NCBI GenBank assembly: GCA_029856155.1
Contig: JAHQWL010000081.1
Location: forward strand, 71,812 to 109,636
Length of the DNA: 37,825 nt
Direction of reading: 5' to 3'
Origin: Promethearchaeia archaeon
GTDB taxonomy: Archaea; Asgardarchaeota; Lokiarchaeia; Sigyniarchaeales; SOKP01
The notes below the pieces were generated by a model. That model did not search any database and was not told where the DNA came from. It saw nothing but the letters and a program-made list of their open reading frames with translations. A program made the position numbers and the translations under genes. This document shows, in pieces, positions 34,868 through 37,825 of the stretch. Position 1 is the stretch's first letter, and every line of letters starts with the position of its first letter.

Positions 34868-36283
34868 TTAAAATTTGGTTTCATCGATAATGGGCATTTC
34901 TTCAGAATCTAAATTTCTTTGGATCTCATTAATAGGTAATTCAAATTCTTTTAAATTTCCAGCCATAAACTCCTTATAAGCTAATAGATCAAAAAATCCA
35001 TGACCACTAAAATTGAACAAGATTACCTTTTTCTCATTGTTTTCTTTAGCTTTCAATGCCTGATTAATCGTTTCTTGTATGGCATGCGCAGTTTCTGGAG
35101 CAGGAAGTATACCTTCAGCTCTAGCGAACTGAATACCGGCGTTAATTACTTCAGTTTGATGATGCATAACTGTATTGAGAAATTTGTTTTTGTATAGAAT
35201 TGAAATAATAGGAGCCATTCCATGATATCTTAATCCTCCCGCATGAATTGGGCTTGGCACGAAAGTATGCCCTAGAGTATACATCTTCACTATCGGCCCC
35301 TTCATCGAAGAATCTCCAAAATCCCATCTATACTCTCCTTTACAAACACTAGGGCATGCTCGAGGTTCTACACCAATAAATTCCATATCTGGAGTTGTTC
35401 CGTTAAGTTTATCTTTCATAAACGGAATCATCAAACCTCCAAAATTAGAACCACCTCCCATGCACCCGATAATTATATCTGGTTTTTTAATACCCACTTT
35501 CGCTAGTTGTATTTTAGCTTCTTGTCCTATAATTGTTTGATGTAAAAGCACAAAATTAACTACACTTCCAAGAGAATATCGTGCTTTATCACTTCTCATA
35601 CTATGTTCTAATGCTTCAGAAATCGCGATTCCTAGACTACCTGGGTGTTCGGGATCTTTTTGTAAAAATTTATTTCCTGATTCAGTAAGATTTGAAGGAC
35701 TAGCATATACTTCAGCATTAAAAGCTCTCATTAAAATAGTTCTGCCTGGTTTTTGGATGAAACTTGCTCTTACCATGTATACGATGCATTTAAGTCTATA
35801 TAAATTGCAACCATATGCCAAAGCTGATCCCCACTGTCCAGCACCTGTTTCCGTAACCAATTCTTCAGTACCTTCTTTTTTCGCATAGTATGCTTGGGTT
35901 ATGGCAGTATTAGGTTTATGTGACCCCGTTGGAGAACAAGACTCATTTTTATAAAATATTTTAATTCTATCTCCTTCTATACCTAAGTCTCTCTCTAAGC
36001 CTAAAGCGCGATGTAGTGGACTTGGTCGATAGGTACGGGCAAAAATTTCCCTTAATTCCTTAGGGATGGGAATACTAGGTTCTAAAGAGAACTCTTGCAT
36101 TACACATTCTTTTGGAAATATAGCAAATGCCATTTCAGGAGGAATTGGTTTCCCATCCATCGGATTAATTAAGGGCGTCATAGAAGAGGGTAAATCTGGT
36201 AAAATATTTATCCAATTCTTTGGGATTTCATTTGGTTGTAATAATACTCTTCCATTAAAATTATCTACCATTCTAATTACCAT
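34868..36283 (-). CDS. trpB2: Tryptophan synthase beta-chain homologue, TrpB2 type
   Basis: A PLP enzyme that joins indole and serine to make tryptophan. The TrpB2 hallmarks are visible: EIPKNWINILPDLPSSM at the N-terminus, YRPSPLHRALGLE, TGSHKPNTA with the PLP Lys at about residue 123, VTETGAGQWGSALAYGCNLY, and the phosphate-binding loop CMGGGSNFGG. The long N-terminal extension and 471-residue length separate TrpB2 from the 390-residue TrpB1. No trpA gene is next to it, as is usual for TrpB2, which can salvage indole alone. The ATG at 36283 overlaps a 6-codon ORF (36273-36293); the stop of that ORF is 1 nt before a second in-frame ATG at 36271, so the start could be there. It has an unusual Trp-codon leader upstream. 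Confidence 0.92.
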   Translation of the reverse strand: MVIRMVDNFNGRVLLQPNEIPKNWINILPDLPSSMTPLINPMDGKPIPPEMAFAIFPKECVMQEFSLEPSIPIPKELREIFARTYRPSPLHRALGLERDLGIEGDRIKIFYKNESCSPTGSHKPNTAITQAYYAKKEGTEELVTETGAGQWGSALAYGCNLYRLKCIVYMVRASFIQKPGRTILMRAFNAEVYASPSNLTESGNKFLQKDPEHPGSLGIAISEALEHSMRSDKARYSLGSVVNFVLLHQTIIGQEAKIQLAKVGIKKPDIIIGCMGGGSNFGGLMIPFMKDKLNGTTPDMEFIGVEPRACPSVCKGEYRWDFGDSSMKGPIVKMYTLGHTFVPSPIHAGGLRYHGMAPIISILYKNKFLNTVMHHQTEVINAGIQFARAEGILPAPETAHAIQETINQALKAKENNEKKVILFNFSGHGFFDLLAYKEFMAGNLKEFELPINEIQRNLDSEEMPIIDETKF

Positions 36284-36293
36284 TGATATTCAT
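36273..36293 (-). CDS. 6-codon ORF overlapping the trpB2 start (translational coupling candidate)
   Basis: ATG AAT ATC AAT GGT AAT TAG. It is 7 nt after the Shine-Dalgarno-like AAGGTG (36301-36306), the right distance, whereas the trpB2 ATG at 36283 is 17 nt away. Its stop is 1 nt before the in-frame trpB2 ATG at 36271, so ribosomes could reinitiate there. It is very short and may be chance. Confidence 0.35.
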   Translation of the reverse strand: MNINGN

Positions 36294-36298
36294 TTTTT

Positions 36299-36322
36299 CA
36301 CACCTTATGATGTGTGTCATCA
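36299..36322 (-). promoter_or_regulatory. Alternative hairpins around the trpB2 Shine-Dalgarno-like site
   Basis: On the minus-strand RNA, CACAC/GTGTG (36312-36316 with 36299-36303, 8-nt loop) pairs over AAGGTG (36301-36306), while TGATG/CATCA (36318-36322 with 36308-36312, 5-nt loop) uses overlapping bases and leaves AAGGTG free. The two helices exclude each other. Each is only 5 bp, so the switch is a hypothesis. Confidence 0.4.
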
Positions 36323-36365
36323 AATTATTGGAAATCAATATATTTAATGCGCATTTAGAAAGAGA

Positions 36366-36391
36366 TTTTAATATTTTTCAGAATATTAAAA
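36366..36391 (-). repeat. 10-bp AT inverted repeat in the trpB2 leader
   Basis: TTTTAATATT and AATATTAAAA with a 6-nt loop form a perfect 10-bp stem. It directly follows the T tract on the minus strand. AT-only stems are weak in RNA, so it may instead be a DNA site. Confidence 0.45.
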
Positions 36392-36443
36392 TGAAAAAAT
36401 AAAATTACATAGAATCCACTGCATTTGGCTTTATTGCCAACGC
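36388..36443 (-). terminator. Candidate attenuator: hairpin at the leader stop codon followed by a T tract
   Basis: Minus-strand RNA folds TTGGC (36436-36440) on GCCAA (36425-36429) with a 6-nt loop that contains the leader stop codon, and three more pairs (GCG with TGC) follow past a bulged A. A T tract (17 nt with 12 T, 36388-36404) follows about 20 nt later, suited to archaeal termination. The same GCCAA could pair with a second TTGGC at 36454-36458 within the leader ORF, giving mutually exclusive folds. Confidence 0.5.
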
Positions 36444-36481
36444 CAGGGCCACTGCCAACCAAAATTTCGCACAGTTGCCAT
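36431..36481 (-). CDS. Tryptophan-rich leader peptide upstream of trpB2
   Basis: A 16-codon ORF from ATG at 36481 to TAA at 36431 encodes MATVRNFGWQWPWRWQ. Four of the last eight residues are tryptophan, at positions 9, 11, 13 and 15, each encoded by TGG. It lies 147 nt upstream of trpB2 on the same strand, with no gene between. The ORF is GC-rich in a region of otherwise about 20% GC, which suggests selection. Leader peptides with Trp codons control trp operons of many bacteria by sensing charged tRNA-Trp. The position, codon content and nearby hairpin and T tract match that logic. No Shine-Dalgarno site is seen, so it might be read from a leaderless or short-leader mRNA. Confidence 0.6.
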   Translation of the reverse strand: MATVRNFGWQWPWRWQ

Positions 36482-36523
36482 AATTATAAAAAAAGACTTC
36501 AAATTTTTTTATGTAATTTTTAA

Positions 36524-36541
36524 TTATTGATATATCAATAA
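36524..36541. promoter_or_regulatory. 18-bp perfect palindrome in the trpB2 leader promoter region
   Basis: TTATTGATATATCAATAA is its own reverse complement over all 18 bases. It lies 43-60 nt upstream of the leader-peptide ATG, where a TATA box or operator would be expected. Its inner GATATATC could serve as the TATA element, so a dimeric regulator binding here would compete with TBP. It does not resemble the TGTACA box of methanogen TrpY. Confidence 0.5.
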
Positions 36542-36593
36542 AAAGTTAATGGTATTTCATAATAGTATTCTGGAAATCTAGATGTTTAATCAA

Positions 36594-36845
36594 TTAAAAT
36601 AGATTAATGTACTTATTTTCAATACTATCCAGAGCTTCATTCAATAAATTGATTAATATAATATTATCATATACGTAGGTATTTTCTAAAACGTAATCTA
36701 AGATATCATTTGCGAGTTTCCTATCTTCTTTAGAATAATTCTGCATTTTTGATTTAAATAAAATCTCAAATTCTTCTTTTATCCAATCCAATTCTTTTTC
36801 TAAAAATTCTTCTATAATCTCATGATACCTTATACTAACTTTCAT
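36594..36845 (-). CDS. Small hypothetical helical protein
   Basis: An 83-residue acidic protein with helical character throughout (IIEEFLEKELDWIKEEFEIL, YSKEDRKLANDILDYVLENT, LLNEALDSIENKYI), with no membrane segment, cysteine or motif that I recognise. It starts at ATG. It lies 52 nt upstream of the trpB2 palindromic promoter element on the same strand and 141 nt downstream of the serine hydrolase gene. The codon use looks like the neighbours' and the ORF is longer than expected by chance in this AT-rich context. No function is assigned. Confidence 0.55.
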   Translation of the reverse strand: MKVSIRYHEIIEEFLEKELDWIKEEFEILFKSKMQNYSKEDRKLANDILDYVLENTYVYDNIILINLLNEALDSIENKYINLF

Positions 36846-36985
36846 TAAAATACATCAACACTTTAAAATTAATATAAACTTAATACTTCTTTAAGTCAAA
36901 TAAATTGAAACGGTTATAAATAATTTTCATAGACCATTCATTGAAAATATGTTTTATTCCATTAAAATTAATTTATAAGATAGAA

Positions 36986-37825
36986 TTACACTTTATGGTA
37001 AAGATATCTGTCATAGGTTACATATTCCACTCTTCCCGTCTTAGAATTTTGATGAAATTTAACTTTTTGAAGATTTGAGGGAATTGTTGAAAATAATCTG
37101 AAAGTTAAATCATCGAAATTTTCAATAATAAGGGGGAAATTAAAGACTCCATCATCCGATTCAACTTTAATATGAATGGACATAGCTTTAAAAGATACTT
37201 CTAATTTATACAAACCTAGGGATGATTTATAACTGCCAGCAATTTTATCATAAATTTCAATTATTTTTAGTTTTTCATTAATTTTTTCAGGATCTTTTCC
37301 AACCATCAAAGTTAAAGCAGAAATTCCAACTATACCGCAAATTCCACTGTCATCATTTTCAGCAACGCTCACAGCAATATTTAACTCTGGGATTAATCCA
37401 AAAAAGGAAGTACTTACACCCAACCCTCCTCCATGATGAATTAGGGTGTTATTCAGAAAATCTTCCTCCCGAACCCAACCTAGACAGTATTTAGGAGCTT
37501 TCCCATAACCATATGGAGATTTAATTCTAGGAGTCCAAAGCAATTCTATAGACTCTGATTCAATAATTCGCTTGTTCTTAAAAACTCCTTTTTGTAATAA
37601 ACATTCAGCATAATTTAACATTTCATGCATAGATGTATATAAACCACCAGGAGCTTGAAGATACTCTGAAAACGGTAACTTTGGTTTATCAAATTGCAAT
37701 TTTTCCTCTGTTCCTTTATGAATATATCCTGTAATATAATCCTTCAATGGATCCTTTTCAAGTTGTTCTCGGTTGACCGTAGCACGTGTCATTTCTAAGG
37801 GTTTCAATAGTTCTTCACTTAAAAC
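36986..37825 (-). CDS. Beta-lactamase-family serine hydrolase, C-terminal part (5'-truncated by window edge)
   Basis: The frame is open to the window edge, so only the last 280 residues are seen. PLEMTRATV is the turn after the conserved PLGM block. YLQAPGGLYTSMHEMLNYAE matches the GG-L-S-T helix region, and LIHHGGGLGVSTSFFGLIPE holds the HxG motif that replaces KTG in class C beta-lactamase relatives. The SxxK and YxN motifs lie outside or are not certain here. The last 95 residues (from YDKIAGSYKSSLGLYKLEV) form an extra beta-rich domain of the kind found after such hydrolases. These proteins are usually esterases or peptidases, not antibiotic resistance enzymes. No signal peptide can be judged. 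Confidence 0.82.
   Translation of the reverse strand, partial: VLSEELLKPLEMTRATVNREQLEKDPLKDYITGYIHKGTEEKLQFDKPKLPFSEYLQAPGGLYTSMHEMLNYAECLLQKGVFKNKRIIESESIELLWTPRIKSPYGYGKAPKYCLGWVREEDFLNNTLIHHGGGLGVSTSFFGLIPELNIAVSVAENDDSGICGIVGISALTLMVGKDPEKINEKLKIIEIYDKIAGSYKSSLGLYKLEVSFKAMSIHIKVESDDGVFNFPLIIENFDDLTFRLFSTIPSNLQKVKFHQNSKTGRVEYVTYDRYLYHKV

Noticed and set aside
36594..36845. Relation of the 83-residue ORF to the 72-residue ORF at 6426-6644
   Set aside because: Both are small helical proteins, but no shared motif or alignment beyond composition could be seen.
1..37825. CRISPR arrays, integrases, prophage modules
   Set aside because: No regularly spaced repeats, Cas-like genes, integrase or phage structural genes are visible on either strand.

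Overview
The window reads as a piece of an AT-rich archaeal chromosome, most likely from an Asgard archaeon of the Lokiarchaeia type. The archaeal assignment is secure: archaeal-type glutamyl-tRNA synthetase, SRP19, ribosomal protein S8e, a histone, a proteasome beta subunit with a Thr propeptide, a Hef/FANCM-type helicase and an intron-containing tRNA spliced through a bulge-helix-bulge. The Asgard assignment is inference. It rests on the many zinc-ribbon membrane proteins, long coiled-coil proteins, a stand-alone JAMM protease, a C13 (legumain/GPI8-like) peptidase and a conserved zinc-binding protein of a kind I associate with Lokiarchaeia.

Layout. 1-5034: end of gltX, a zinc-ribbon/helical/beta-sandwich protein, a zinc-ribbon CPBP membrane protease and an MtxX-like protein, all on +. 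5086-7350 (-): aldo/keto-reductase-like gene, three small ORFs, a tRNA-3'-end-like fragment, and tRNA-Pro(GGG) interrupted in its T arm. 7511-8950 (+): SRP19, HypA, Nudix. 8978-15200: S8e, proteasome beta tail-to-tail with a JAMM protease and a winged-helix regulator, an appendage-like sandwich protein, a degenerate M28 peptidase with a DUF3795 protein, and the histone. 15225-19843: two membrane proteins, an MBL hydrolase and the Hef-like helicase. 19895-26790 (-): a 1489-aa membrane-anchored coiled-coil protein with a prenyltransferase/cyclase-like toroid head, then two surface proteins including the C13 peptidase. 26977-29905 (-): a two-gene flavin/Fe-S oxidoreductase. 30138-33046: zinc protein, ADP-forming acyl-CoA synthetase alpha subunit, zinc-ribbon membrane protein. 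33075-34841: a complete insertion sequence with about 35-bp terminal inverted repeats. 34868-36541 (-): a TrpB2-type tryptophan synthase beta gene with an elaborate leader. 36594-37825 (-): a small ORF and a serine-hydrolase (beta-lactamase family) gene that runs off the window.

The most unusual element is the leader of the trpB2 gene. A GC-rich 16-codon ORF (36431-36481, -) ends in four tryptophan codons spaced every second codon. Its end and stop lie in a hairpin whose 3' arm can pair with either of two identical TTGGC segments; a T tract follows. Between it and trpB2 lie two mutually exclusive hairpins that expose or hide a Shine-Dalgarno-like sequence, and a 6-codon ORF overlapping the trpB2 start. 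An 18-bp perfect palindrome sits in the promoter region. This looks like leader-peptide control of a tryptophan gene in an archaeon, which I do not know to be an established mechanism there.

A second strong observation is the tRNA-Pro intron. Removing 31 nt restores a paired T stem, and the same boundaries fall exactly inside a canonical bulge-helix-bulge.
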